From assembly GCA_046294345.1 (NCBI GenBank), contig JBKBJT010000005.1, forward strand, positions 55,901 to 119,900: a stretch of 64,000 bases of DNA, in the 5' to 3' direction. A model generated the notes under the pieces. That model had not been told where the DNA came from. It searched no databases and saw only the letters and a program-made list of their open reading frames with translations. Below are positions 10,073 through 19,131 of the stretch, one piece after another. Position numbers and translations under genes: made by a program. How positions within the stretch are numbered: position 1 is the stretch's first letter; each line of letters starts with the position of its first letter. Origin of the DNA: Ferrovibrio sp046294345 (GTDB lineage Bacteria > Pseudomonadota > Alphaproteobacteria > Ferrovibrionales > Ferrovibrionaceae).

Positions 10073-10637
10073 GGCCGTCCTGCCTTTCGGCCAGGCGCTG
10101 CGTCGTAGCCAAACCATCCGAACGGCTGCCATCGTCACCGCTGCCGAGGATGTAATCCTGCGGAACATCGGAGAAGCCGACGATGCGGCCGCCATGCTCG
10201 GCGGCAAAACGCTCGGCGGCAGCGCGGTCGCCGAAGGGCACAGCCTCGTCGGCGCCCATGCCGCTGCGCATCCGGCTGCCGATCACGAATACCGCCTGGC
10301 GCGCCTCGATCCAGTTCTCGATGCCCGGATTGTCCCAGCTCTGCGCCCGGGCCATGTCGGATACGTAGATGGCGGCGATATTCTTCGCCTCTTCCGGCAG
10401 CATGGTATAGGCGAAGGCATCGCGCGCCGACGAGAACCAGACCGGCTCCGGCCAGCCGGCCAGCAGGATATGCCCCTTCGGCCCCGGATGTTCCAGCACG
10501 TTCATGCCGCAGTAATTGCCGATGGCTTCGGCGGTCAGTGTGTGTGGCGGCGGCAGCGCGGAGCTTTTCGGTTCATCCTTGCAGCCGGCCAGCAGAACGG
10601 CGGCCAGAACCAGCGCCGTACAGGCGAAGCGTTTCAT
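10062..10637 (-). CDS. nosL: NosL copper-chaperone lipoprotein
   Basis: 191 residues. The lipobox VLLAGC places the mature N-terminal Cys near residue 19, so the protein is a periplasm-facing lipoprotein. The YCGMNVLEH segment contains the Cys and Met residues conserved in NosL copper binding. NosL delivers Cu(I) for assembly of the CuZ centre of nitrous oxide reductase together with the NosDFY transporter. The start overlaps the nosY stop by 4 bp, which indicates translational coupling. The His-rich tail (QDGHAH) may add metal affinity. Confidence 0.93.
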   Translation of the reverse strand: MKRFACTALVLAAVLLAGCKDEPKSSALPPPHTLTAEAIGNYCGMNVLEHPGPKGHILLAGWPEPVWFSSARDAFAYTMLPEEAKNIAAIYVSDMARAQSWDNPGIENWIEARQAVFVIGSRMRSGMGADEAVPFGDRAAAERFAAEHGGRIVGFSDVPQDYILGSGDDGSRSDGLATTQRLAERQDGHAH

Positions 10638-11464
10638 AATTCCCTCCGCGAGAAGATGGTGGTGGCGATCGCCAGCGGCAGGAGTATCCAGGCGGCCAGC
10701 GCACCCAGCAGCGCAAGCGGCCGCAGGCCCTGGATTTCCGCGATGCCGGCCATGCCGGAGAAGCTGCTGACGCCGGCCGAGCCGGCCAGATTGAACATCC
10801 GGTAGGTATCGGTGGGATTGAGCAGCAGCAGCACGTTCAGGATATCGGCCGACAATGTGCGTCCCTGGTCCACCACCAGGAAGCCCAGGATCGCCATGTC
10901 GTAAAGCAGAACCAGCAGCAACCAGATGCCGATGGCGATGCCGCCGGCCGTGCCGCGATCCTGCACCTGGGCGCTGATCAGATAGCCGATGGCGATGAAC
11001 ACCGCGCCCAGCAGGATCGACGAACCGATCAGCCTGGCAAAGGCCATCCAGCTGTCGGCCTCGATCTGCGTGCCGGTGAGCGCCAGGGCGGCGGCCGTCG
11101 CGCCGTAGCCGAGAATGGTGGCGAAAGCGAGAATGGCGAGATGGCCACAGAACTTACCCAGCAACACCTGCCAGCGCGCCACCGGATAGCTGAGCAGCAG
11201 CAACATGGTGCCACGATCCACCTCGCCGACGATGGCATCATAGGAAATCAGCAGAGCGATCAGCGGCAGCAGAAAGATGGACAGGCTGGACAGGCTGACG
11301 ATCACCACGTCCAGCGCGCGCACACCAACATTGCCGGTCGGTGCGCTGCCGAGGAAGCTTAAGGTCAGCGACAGGGCCAGCAGCAGCAGCGTGGTGGCCA
11401 GAACCCAGCGGTTGCGCAGGCCTTCCTGGATTTCCTTGCCGGCAATGATGCAGAGGCTGTTCAT
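10634..11464 (-). CDS. nosY: NosY, ABC-type permease for NosZ copper-centre maturation
   Basis: 276 residues, about six hydrophobic segments, with the ABC-2 permease pattern (LPLIALLISYDAIVGEVDRGTMLLLLSYPVARWQVLLGK). NosY forms the membrane core of the NosDFY complex and passes copper or sulfur needed for CuZ to the periplasm. It overlaps nosF by 4 bp and nosL by 4 bp in the same transcript. Confidence 0.93.
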   Translation of the reverse strand: MNSLCIIAGKEIQEGLRNRWVLATTLLLLALSLTLSFLGSAPTGNVGVRALDVVIVSLSSLSIFLLPLIALLISYDAIVGEVDRGTMLLLLSYPVARWQVLLGKFCGHLAILAFATILGYGATAAALALTGTQIEADSWMAFARLIGSSILLGAVFIAIGYLISAQVQDRGTAGGIAIGIWLLLVLLYDMAILGFLVVDQGRTLSADILNVLLLLNPTDTYRMFNLAGSAGVSSFSGMAGIAEIQGLRPLALLGALAAWILLPLAIATTIFSRREL

Positions 11465-12381
11465 CGGGCATCCTCCTGGCTGCGCAGGAAATGGGCGTAG
11501 AGTTCGTCCAGCGTGGGCGGCACCACCTCGATATCCTCCAGCGCATGATCGGCATGGATCGCCTGGCGCAGCAGGTCCATCTTCTGCTCGGGCAGGGCAT
11601 CGAATTCCACGACATGGCCGTTGACCGGACGCCAGGCCTCAATGCCATCGAGCCAACCGGGCATCTGCGCCGGGCGGCCGCCGGTCAGGTGCAGCCGGAT
11701 GCGTGTCGGCAGCCGGGCGATGCGGCGCAGCGCATCAAGCGAACCGTTTGCCACCATCAGGCCGCGGTTCATGATCACGACCCGGTCGGTGCGTTCCTCC
11801 AGTTCGGTCAGCGCGTGCGACGACAGAACCACGGTGGCGCCCCGATCACGCAGTTCCTGCACGATCTCGTAGAAGCTCTGACGCAGGGCCGGATCGAGGC
11901 CGGTGGTGGGCTCATCCAGCAGCAGCAGAGCCGGCTCGCCGATCAGGGCCTGGGCCAGGCCGAGACGCTGGCGCATGCCCTTGGAATAGGTGCCGACGCG
12001 CCGGCCGGCGGCAGCCGCCAGGCCGACACGATCCAGCAGCGCCATGGCCCGGGCCGGCGCCTCGCCTTTCAGCCGGGCATAGAAGGACAACAATTCGCGG
12101 CCGGTCAGCGCCGCATTGAACGAGACATTCTCGGGCAAGTAGCCAAGCCGGCGACGCGCGGCGAATTCGCCGGCGGCAGGATGTTCGCCCAGAATTTTCA
12201 CGCTGCCCTCGCTGGCATGGATCAGGCCAAGCATCAGCTTGATCAGCGTGGTCTTGCCGGCGCCGTTATGGCCGACCAGGGCGACGGTTTCGCCCGGCGG
12301 CAGGGTGAACGACACGCCGCGCACCGCTTCGATGCGGCCGTAGCGCTTGCTGACATTGTCGATTTCAACGGTATTGTTCAT
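11461..12381 (-). CDS. nosF: NosF, ABC transporter ATPase
   Basis: 306 residues. Walker A is GHNGAGKTT, the ABC signature region is TYSKGMRQRLGLAQAL, Walker B is LLLLDEPTTGLDP and the switch His is in LSSHALTELE. It energises the NosDFY complex during nitrous oxide reductase maturation. The ATG at 12381 (MNNTVEIDNVSKRYG) overlaps the nosD stop by 4 bp; a longer upstream frame lies inside nosD and is not coding. Confidence 0.94.
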   Translation of the reverse strand: MNNTVEIDNVSKRYGRIEAVRGVSFTLPPGETVALVGHNGAGKTTLIKLMLGLIHASEGSVKILGEHPAAGEFAARRRLGYLPENVSFNAALTGRELLSFYARLKGEAPARAMALLDRVGLAAAAGRRVGTYSKGMRQRLGLAQALIGEPALLLLDEPTTGLDPALRQSFYEIVQELRDRGATVVLSSHALTELEERTDRVVIMNRGLMVANGSLDALRRIARLPTRIRLHLTGGRPAQMPGWLDGIEAWRPVNGHVVEFDALPEQKMDLLRQAIHADHALEDIEVVPPTLDELYAHFLRSQEDAR

Positions 12382-13760
12382 TGCGTCTCGCGATCTGCCC
12401 GCGGCGGCTGCGCCGGCGGCGTCATCAACGGATGGCTGTCGACCACGCCGCCCGGCAGCAGGGCGGGAAATTGTGCCTGGGCCCAGCGGATCACCTGCAC
12501 CGCCGGGCTGTTGACCAGAAGCTTCGCCTGCGGCGCGGTCCACAGCACCTTGTCGACCAGGTCGTTCGGCCGATAGGCGGTGTCGCCAAGGCCATCGCCG
12601 TTCAGGTCGAAGGCCGGATTGTCGCTCCAGTAATTGCCGCGCCCGCCCTTCGACCAGTCGAGATAACGGGTGCCGACATATTTCACCTGGTTGCGATTGC
12701 GGATGAAGGCATTGCCGGCCATCTCGTTGCCTTCAGAACCGGCGGTGAAATGGATGCCGATCTCGCAGCCTTCGAAGCGGTTGCCGTGGAAGCGGTTCTG
12801 ATTGGCATTGTAGATGAACACGCATTTCTCGGGCCCGATGCGGCTGGCCGACACCGGCGCCGAAACCGCCTCGCTGACGGGCATGCCATGGCCGATGCTG
12901 CGCGTGCCGGCGCCGATCCAGCGCTCCACCGGCTGCGGCCGGCCATAGACGGCATTGCCCGAGATCCGCGAGCCGTTGGCGTAATTGAACAGGAATCCGT
13001 GGTCGCGATCGCCGTCGGAGACGTTGTTCTCCACGACCAGGCGGTTCGAATACATGATGGCGAAGCCGACCGAATTGCCGGTCGAGACATTGCCGCTGAT
13101 CTCGCTGTCGTTGGTATACATGTAGTGGATGGCGAAGCGCAGGTCGCGGAAGCGGTTGCCGCTGAACACGTTATGCCGGCTGGTGATGGAATAGATGCCA
13201 TCGCGGCCAAAGCTGATGTCGTTGTCCACGACCTTCGCACCCGGCGCGTTCCACAGCGACACACCGTTGCCGGCCTCGTTTATCCGGCCCTCGGTGACGC
13301 CTCGGATGAGGTTGCCGCGCACCAGCGCATGTTCGGCGCCATGCACATAAACCCCGTAAAGGTTGCCTTCCAGACGATTATTCTCGACCACCGCGCCGGT
13401 CGCGGTCTTTTCCAGGAACACGCCGGCATGCATGGCATCGAGGTCCATACCGGAACCACGCACCAGCAGCCCGCGCAGCACGGCGCCGGCGGCGGTGACG
13501 GTGATCGCGTTGCCCTGCCCGTCACCCTCGATGACGGTGCCGTCTGCGCCTTCCAGCGTCACCCGGCGGGCGATCCTCAGGTTGCCCCGATAGATACCGG
13601 GCTGCAGCGAAAGCACATCGCCATCGACGGACCGGTCCAGCACCGCCTGCAGGTCGGCACCGGGCTGGATCACAACCCGTTCCGCATAAGCAGGCGGCAC
13701 GAGACCGGCGGCGATCAACGCCACCGGTCCCAGCCAGAACACGATCCGTCGAGCGCGCAT
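12378..13760 (-). CDS. nosD: NosD, periplasmic beta-helix copper-processing protein
   Basis: 460 residues. An N-terminal signal peptide (about 1-26, ending AYA) is followed by many NxxxGN/NxF-type turns typical of a right-handed parallel beta-helix (CASH/NosD repeats). NosD docks on the NosFY transporter and shuttles copper from NosL toward NosZ. The start is 6 bp after the nosZ stop with an overlapping TGAGG Shine-Dalgarno. Confidence 0.94.
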   Translation of the reverse strand: MRARRIVFWLGPVALIAAGLVPPAYAERVVIQPGADLQAVLDRSVDGDVLSLQPGIYRGNLRIARRVTLEGADGTVIEGDGQGNAITVTAAGAVLRGLLVRGSGMDLDAMHAGVFLEKTATGAVVENNRLEGNLYGVYVHGAEHALVRGNLIRGVTEGRINEAGNGVSLWNAPGAKVVDNDISFGRDGIYSITSRHNVFSGNRFRDLRFAIHYMYTNDSEISGNVSTGNSVGFAIMYSNRLVVENNVSDGDRDHGFLFNYANGSRISGNAVYGRPQPVERWIGAGTRSIGHGMPVSEAVSAPVSASRIGPEKCVFIYNANQNRFHGNRFEGCEIGIHFTAGSEGNEMAGNAFIRNRNQVKYVGTRYLDWSKGGRGNYWSDNPAFDLNGDGLGDTAYRPNDLVDKVLWTAPQAKLLVNSPAVQVIRWAQAQFPALLPGGVVDSHPLMTPPAQPPRADRETQ

Positions 13761-13766
13761 GGTGCC

Positions 13767-15719
13767 TCAGCTGCTCTTCGGCTCGACCAGCATCCGGCCC
13801 GACATCTCCATGTGCATGGCATGGCAGAACCAGCTGCAATAGTACCAGTACACGCCGGCACGATCCGCGGTGAAGGTCACCGAGGCCGTGGCCTGCGGGC
13901 CGACTTCCATGTTGATGCCGTAATTGACGATGCAGAAGCCGTGGGTGAGATCCTCCACGTCGTCGATGTTGGTGATATAGACGGTCACCTCATCGCCCTG
14001 CTTGACGGTGAAGTCGTCCAGGCCGAAGGCCGGCGCCACCGAGGTCATGTAGACGCGGACCTTGTTGCCCTGCCGCACCACCTTGGAGTCGCTTTCCAGA
14101 TCGACGCCGTCGGCCTTGGCCTGTTTGACCGCGTCGGCGAACATCGGGTCGTCGCGCTTCCAGCGATGGGCGACCTTGCCCTCCAGCACCGACCGGTGAA
14201 CGATGGTCGCGTCATGCGGCTCGGCGAAGCTCGGACCGTCATGCACCAGAACCATCTTGTCGCCAGAGATGTCGATCAGCTGATCATTCTCCGGCTTCAG
14301 CGGGCCGACATTCAGGTAGCGGTCCTTGGAGAACTTGTTCAGCGAGATCAGCCATTTCCCATCGGCATCCTTGGTCTGGCCCATGGAAGTGTGGTTGTGG
14401 CCCGGCTGGTAATGCACATCCAGCTTCTGGATGATCGGATTGACCTTCTCGCCCTTGTAGGCGCGCTTGGCCAGATCGATGTTCCATTTGCAGACCTGGC
14501 TGTCCAGGAACAGGGTCGTGTAGGCGTTCCCCTTGCCGTCATAGGCAGTGTGGAGAGGCCCAAGGCCCAGTTCCGGCTCGGCCACGACGGTGTCGCGCGG
14601 CTTGATCTTGTCGTCGAACAGGTCGTCGAACTTGCGCACGTCGAACACCGTGACGGTCGGCGACAGCTTGCCGTTCGCCACCACATGGATGCCATCGGGC
14701 GCGGTGTTCATGCCATGCGGGCTGTTCGGCACCGGGACGTAGCGGGTATACTTCGAGCCCTGGCGGCCGTCGATCACGGGAACGCCGCCCATGGTCTTGA
14801 AGTCGCCCTTCTTTACCGCCTCTTCGATCCGCTTGAGATTGAAGATCACGACCCAATCCTGCTCCTTGGCGGTCATTTCGGGCAGCGTGACGCCTTCTTC
14901 GGAATTGTAGCAGGTGGCGAAGGCATACTTGCCCTGATAATCGGCATCCACGTTGTCGAGGTTGCCGCTGACGATCACCTGCCAGGCGACCTTCATGCTG
15001 TCGCCATCGATGGCGGAGAAGACCGAATGATACTGCTTGGGATCATTGAGGATCTTGCCGTCATTCGGCAGCGGCACGCGCTCCTCGCCGTTGGCGAAGA
15101 CATAGCCGGTGCGGGGGTATTTCTGCACGCGCAGGCCATGCACGGTATGCTGATTCGGCAGCTCGATGATCTTGTCGCATTTCATCACGTCGCAACGGAT
15201 GCGGGCCACGCGGGTATTGGCCTTGTCGTTGACGAAGATGTAGCGGCCATCATAGGTGCCGTTCGTGAACGACATATGCGGGTGATGCAGGTCGCCGTTC
15301 AGATAGGTGGCGCCGCGATTCTTCAGGAATTCCCGAGTCTGCGGGGTGAGGCCCTCGGTCAACACCTTGAGGCTTTCGTTGGTCTGGCCCCAGCCGGTGG
15401 CGCTGTCGCGGTTGAACACCGGAACGCGCATCAGTTCACGCATCGAGGGCAGGCCGACGATGCGGAGTTCGCCGGTCTGGCCGCTGGAGAAGAAGACATA
15501 GTATTCGTCCAGTTCTCCGGGCTTGACCTCGTATTTATTGGCAGCCGCCGGACGGCCGGCCTGGCGCTGCTGGGCCTCGGCCGAGCTGATCGCGCCATTG
15601 CGGCCGGTCATCAGGCCGCCGGCCAGGCCGGTGGCCCCGGCGGCTGCGGCAACGGCGGTCGTACCGAGCACATGGCGGCGGCTCAACCCCTTCCTGCTGT
15701 TGTCATTTTCCATGGTCAT
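13767..15719 (-). CDS. nosZ: Nitrous oxide reductase NosZ (clade I, Tat-exported)
   Basis: 650 residues. The twin-arginine motif SRRHVLGTTAV marks Tat export of folded enzyme. The seven-bladed propeller supplies the CuZ His ligands (LHHPHMSF and later His residues such as HNHTSMG and EPHDA), and the C-terminal cupredoxin domain has the CuA motif CSWFCHAMHMEMSGRM. It reduces N2O to N2 in the periplasm; electrons probably come from the pseudoazurin at 22059 or a cytochrome c. The ATG at 15719 has an AGGAGAG Shine-Dalgarno. It is transcribed after nosR with a 22-bp gap. Confidence 0.98.
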   Translation of the reverse strand: MTMENDNSRKGLSRRHVLGTTAVAAAAGATGLAGGLMTGRNGAISSAEAQQRQAGRPAAANKYEVKPGELDEYYVFFSSGQTGELRIVGLPSMRELMRVPVFNRDSATGWGQTNESLKVLTEGLTPQTREFLKNRGATYLNGDLHHPHMSFTNGTYDGRYIFVNDKANTRVARIRCDVMKCDKIIELPNQHTVHGLRVQKYPRTGYVFANGEERVPLPNDGKILNDPKQYHSVFSAIDGDSMKVAWQVIVSGNLDNVDADYQGKYAFATCYNSEEGVTLPEMTAKEQDWVVIFNLKRIEEAVKKGDFKTMGGVPVIDGRQGSKYTRYVPVPNSPHGMNTAPDGIHVVANGKLSPTVTVFDVRKFDDLFDDKIKPRDTVVAEPELGLGPLHTAYDGKGNAYTTLFLDSQVCKWNIDLAKRAYKGEKVNPIIQKLDVHYQPGHNHTSMGQTKDADGKWLISLNKFSKDRYLNVGPLKPENDQLIDISGDKMVLVHDGPSFAEPHDATIVHRSVLEGKVAHRWKRDDPMFADAVKQAKADGVDLESDSKVVRQGNKVRVYMTSVAPAFGLDDFTVKQGDEVTVYITNIDDVEDLTHGFCIVNYGINMEVGPQATASVTFTADRAGVYWYYCSWFCHAMHMEMSGRMLVEPKSS

Positions 15720-15741
15720 CGTTCTCTCCTTCGCATTGAAC

Positions 15742-18042
15742 TCAGTCTGCAGGCACGGCGGGTTCCGCCGGCTTGCGGTTGCGGTCGGCATAAGCCGCCT
15801 TCGGGCCGCCCGCCCTGGTCAGCGGTGCGGCCAGCGCGTCGTAACGTTCGCGCTTCAGCCGCACCTGGATCATGTGCGGGCAGCGGTGGTCGTCGTGGTA
15901 CAGTTCCTGGCAATGCATGCAGTAGATGCATTCATTGACGTTGATATGGCCCTCGGGATGGATCGACTGCACCGGGCATTCCTTGGCGCAGCGCTGGCAG
16001 GGCGAGCCGCATTCCGGCCAGCGCTTCAGCCATTCGAACATGCGGATGCGCCCCGGAATCGCCAGGGCAGCACCCAGCGGGCAGAGATAGCGGCAGAAGA
16101 AGCGCTCGATGAACAGCCCGGCCGACAGCAGGGTCAGGGCATAGATGACATACGGCCAGTCGCGGCTGAATTTCAGGATGATCGAGGTCTTGAACGGCTC
16201 GACCTCGGCGAACATCTCGGCCAGAGCCACCGAGTAGAAGGACAGGCCGAACAGCCCGAGGAAAATGACGTACTTGATCGGCCATAGCCGCTCGTGCAGG
16301 GCCCAGGGAACCTTGATCTGCGGCACCTTCAGCCACTGCGCCAGATTGTTCAGCAGTTCCTGCAACGCGCCGAACGGGCAGAGCCAGCCGCAGAAAGGCC
16401 CGCGCCCCCAGAACAGCAGGGCGGCGGCGATGGCGGCCCAGAGGATGAAGATCAGCGGCGCGGCCAGGAAGAATTCCCAGTTGAATCCCGTGACCAGCGC
16501 ATTGGTGAAGGTGACGACATTCACCACCGAAAGCTGCGCATTGGCATACCAGCCCAGCCAGACCAGCGTGAACAGCAGGAACCCGCGCCGGACCCAGGCA
16601 TACAGGCGCGGCCGGCGCACCAGCGTGTCCTGGAAGAAGAAGATCGCGGTGAGGACCAGCAGGCCGGCCACGGTGACGCCGATCTCGAAGGTGTTGGCCA
16701 GCCAGATGCGCTGCCACAGCGGCTGGTCCAATCCATTGTCCGGCGAACCGGCAGCAGGCTGCAACGCCGCAGCGGCGGAGCCAGCCGCAGCCGCCACCAC
16801 CGGGCGGAAATATTTCTCGGGCAGGCCGTAATCGAGGTCGAAACTGAGAAAGGCCTTGTCGCGGGCGCCGATATTGCGCTGCACCAGCAACTGCAGCTGC
16901 CACGGCTCGGCCAGGTTGAGCGTGAAATCCTCGGGCATGACGAACAGCGCGATCTCGCGCAGGTCCGGCGCACCCGCGGCCGCCAGCGCCCCCAGCCGGG
17001 TATGATCACGATCACGGAAACGAATGCCGCTGCCATCCTGCAGCAGCTCAATCCGATCGAAAATGCCGCCACGCACATAGCCCGATCCCTTGAAGGAATA
17101 GGCACCGTCGCCGGCCACCACGATGGCCTGCTGGTTCGGCTTCAGCGTATTGCGCAGGCGGTCATAACCCTCGTCGCCCAGCAGGCTGCGGCCGATGGTG
17201 GGCACCGATACCGGCGCCACGAACATCTCTATGAAGCTGTCGGCGGGATCGTTCGTTTCCGCATTGCGGGCCGCCTCGGCATTGCCGGCGCGGGCAAAGG
17301 CCTCGTTGACATCGCCGACACTGAGACTGAGCCGCCGCACCGAGCCATCGCCCACCAGGTCTTCCCAGCCACGGATTTCGCTGCGTTCGGTATCGACCTG
17401 GCGCATCTCGCCCGCAGTTGCCACGACATCCGGTTGCACGCCGCTTAGACGGCCGCTGCGCACCAGGCGCACCGCCGAGCGCACCACGCTGTCGGCCATG
17501 ACCAGCACCGTCACTGTCGCACCACTGACGATATCGACCTGGGGCGGGCGTTCCGCACCGCTGGCGATCGCGCCCATATTCCGGCCGATCAGGCCGTTCA
17601 TCGTCGCGACGACCTTGGCTTCGGGAATGCCGATCAGCACGATCGGTTCCTTGTGCTCGATCAGGCGGATGCCGGTGATCGCGCCTTTCGGGTCTATGCC
17701 GACCAGCATGTGGATGGGTTTGCCGGAATAGCCCACGGCATTGGTGAAATCGGCATTGAGATAGACGTAGCCGAGCAAGTCGCTGCCGCGATAGGCCGGC
17801 ACCATGGGCGGATCGCCTTGCACCGGGCCGAACCGGTCGGCACCCGGCACCAGTTCCGATGGCTGCGCTTTGGGCAGGAATTCCGCAAGCCGGGTAGCCG
17901 CCATGGCCGGCAGCGCACCCAGCAGCACAAGCATAAATGCCGTCAGAATGAAAACGCGCCAAGGCCGCAGTTTTCCCCTCCCCCGCCCTGCGGCGGTAGG
18001 CTTGCAATATCCCGGAAGGGCAAACGATGGATTGAGACTCAT
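15742..18042 (-). CDS. nosR: NosR, flavinylated transmembrane iron-sulfur protein
   Basis: 766 residues. A signal/anchor segment is followed by a periplasmic FMN-binding domain with VSGATVTVLVMADSVVRSAVRL, whose Thr is the flavinylation site in this family. A multi-TM core carries the two CxxxCP motifs CGWLCPFGA and CRYLCPLGA, and a C-terminal ferredoxin region has CQRCAKECPV and CIYCMHC. NosR sustains N2O reduction and nos expression by electron transfer. The ATG at 18042 has an AAGGA Shine-Dalgarno. It heads the nos operon, and FNR/FixK-like sites lie 82-155 bp upstream. Confidence 0.97.
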   Translation of the reverse strand: MSLNPSFALPGYCKPTAAGRGRGKLRPWRVFILTAFMLVLLGALPAMAATRLAEFLPKAQPSELVPGADRFGPVQGDPPMVPAYRGSDLLGYVYLNADFTNAVGYSGKPIHMLVGIDPKGAITGIRLIEHKEPIVLIGIPEAKVVATMNGLIGRNMGAIASGAERPPQVDIVSGATVTVLVMADSVVRSAVRLVRSGRLSGVQPDVVATAGEMRQVDTERSEIRGWEDLVGDGSVRRLSLSVGDVNEAFARAGNAEAARNAETNDPADSFIEMFVAPVSVPTIGRSLLGDEGYDRLRNTLKPNQQAIVVAGDGAYSFKGSGYVRGGIFDRIELLQDGSGIRFRDRDHTRLGALAAAGAPDLREIALFVMPEDFTLNLAEPWQLQLLVQRNIGARDKAFLSFDLDYGLPEKYFRPVVAAAAGSAAAALQPAAGSPDNGLDQPLWQRIWLANTFEIGVTVAGLLVLTAIFFFQDTLVRRPRLYAWVRRGFLLFTLVWLGWYANAQLSVVNVVTFTNALVTGFNWEFFLAAPLIFILWAAIAAALLFWGRGPFCGWLCPFGALQELLNNLAQWLKVPQIKVPWALHERLWPIKYVIFLGLFGLSFYSVALAEMFAEVEPFKTSIILKFSRDWPYVIYALTLLSAGLFIERFFCRYLCPLGAALAIPGRIRMFEWLKRWPECGSPCQRCAKECPVQSIHPEGHINVNECIYCMHCQELYHDDHRCPHMIQVRLKRERYDALAAPLTRAGGPKAAYADRNRKPAEPAVPAD

Positions 18043-18123
18043 TGTTCCTTGTCGCGGCCGGCTGGGGAAAGTGAAAGAACCGCCTTTGCATCAAGGCTAT
18101 AGAAATCGGAGCGCTGATATTCG

Positions 18124-18137
18124 TTGTGCTATGTCAA
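18124..18137. promoter_or_regulatory. FNR/FixK-like half-symmetric site upstream of nosR
   Basis: TTGTGCTATGTCAA fits the TTGxx-N4-xxCAA frame of Crp/Fnr operators, though the inner bases are not fully symmetric. It lies 82 bp upstream of the nosR start in the nosR/ferritin-like divergent region. This is the weaker of the two candidates. Confidence 0.4.
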
Positions 18138-18173
18138 ATATTTCTCCGTCTTCAGAGAAACCCCGGGTCATTC

Positions 18174-18196
18174 TTGATTATTGTCAAAATTTGACA
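18174..18196. promoter_or_regulatory. FNR/FixK-like box with an overlapping perfect palindrome
   Basis: TTGATTATTGTCAA (18174-18187) matches the FNR/FixK consensus TTGAT-N4-(A/G)TCAA. Overlapping it, TGTCAAAATTTGACA (18182-18196) is a perfect 15-bp palindrome. The pair lies between the divergent nosR and ferritin-like genes and could set anaerobic or NO control of both. Binding is inferred from sequence only. Confidence 0.5.
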
Positions 18197-18249
18197 GCGC
18201 CTGCGGTAAACGCCGAGAGTCACGCCGATCCACTGGCAGGAGACGCGGG

Positions 18250-19131
18250 ATGAGCCTTTTGAAATCGGAACCCCCCGCCCCGGTTCGCTCGCTCGAAGAG
18301 CTGCTGGCGATCGCCTATGTGCTGGAGCATGAAGCCGCCAGTCATTATGCCGCCTTCGCTGAACAGGCACGGCGGGAGAGGCTGGACGATCTCGCCGCCC
18401 TGTTCGGACAACTGGCCGAGGAAGAGCGGCATCACGAGCACAGCGTGGAGGCCTGGTCGCGGCAATTATGCGGCAAGTTGCCGGATGCCGGCGCCGTTCG
18501 CTGGGAACTGCCGGAAACCTTCGATCAGGCCAAGGGTGCCGAACTCGCCTCATCCCGGCTGGCCACCGCCTATCGCATCCTGTCGGTCGCCGTGCAGAAC
18601 GAGGAGCGTGCCTTCGCGTTGTGGAGCCATATTGCCGCTCATGCCGACGCGACCGGCATCCGCGAAGCTGCCGAAACCATGGCGCGCCAGGAATTGCAGC
18701 ATGCCTGGCAGCTGCGCCGCGCGCGCCGACAGGCCTATCATGCGGAAGGCCGTGACAAGGCCCGCCACGCCGATGCCAAAACGCTGGCCGGTCTGGCCGC
18801 CGGCGAAACACGGCTGGCTGATCAGCTGGACATGGCCGCCGTCACAGCAGGCGGAAGCGATGCAGTCGAGCTTCGCCGCCTCGCCACGGAATCGCGCGGG
18901 CTGGCGGCAGACCTAGACGGCAATCCAGCTGCGCAGGATTCACGCCAGGCCGAGACGGACATCCTGACCCTGGCCGAGCGGCTGGTGGAGGATTACCTGG
19001 AGATCGGTGACCGCGCCGCCGACGAGGCCGTGATCGCCCGATCACAGGCCATGGCCGAACGCGCCGTGCTGCGGCTGGCTCAGTTGCGCGCCATGGGCAG
19101 TGCATTGCCGCGCGGCGGTGTAGCGGACTGA
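18250..19131 (+). CDS. Ferritin-like/rubrerythrin-like di-iron protein, two-domain
   Basis: 293 residues with two four-helix halves. The first has EHEAASHYAAF and EEERHHEHS; the second has QNEERAFALW and RQELQHAW. E-x-x-H pairs therefore suit a ferritin-like di-iron centre in each half. The ATG at 18250 is preceded by AGGAGACGCGGG. It diverges from nosR across FNR/FixK-like sites, so a role in peroxide or NO detoxification, or iron handling during denitrification, is inferred. No rubredoxin Cys4 domain is present, so it is not a classical rubrerythrin. Its last 52 bp overlap the converging NnrS-like gene. Confidence 0.75.
   Translation: MSLLKSEPPAPVRSLEELLAIAYVLEHEAASHYAAFAEQARRERLDDLAALFGQLAEEERHHEHSVEAWSRQLCGKLPDAGAVRWELPETFDQAKGAELASSRLATAYRILSVAVQNEERAFALWSHIAAHADATGIREAAETMARQELQHAWQLRRARRQAYHAEGRDKARHADAKTLAGLAAGETRLADQLDMAAVTAGGSDAVELRRLATESRGLAADLDGNPAAQDSRQAETDILTLAERLVEDYLEIGDRAADEAVIARSQAMAERAVLRLAQLRAMGSALPRGGVAD

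Noticed and set aside
11461..12543. Longer nosF start at 12543
   Set aside because: The extra 54 residues lie within nosD in another phase and have no domain; the ATG at 12381 with a 4-bp overlap fits the operon.
12381..15938. Open frame of about 1185 codons on the + strand across nosD and nosZ
   Set aside because: It is antisense to two certain genes. Long antisense frames arise from GC-rich codon bias, and its His/Val-rich translation shows no domain.
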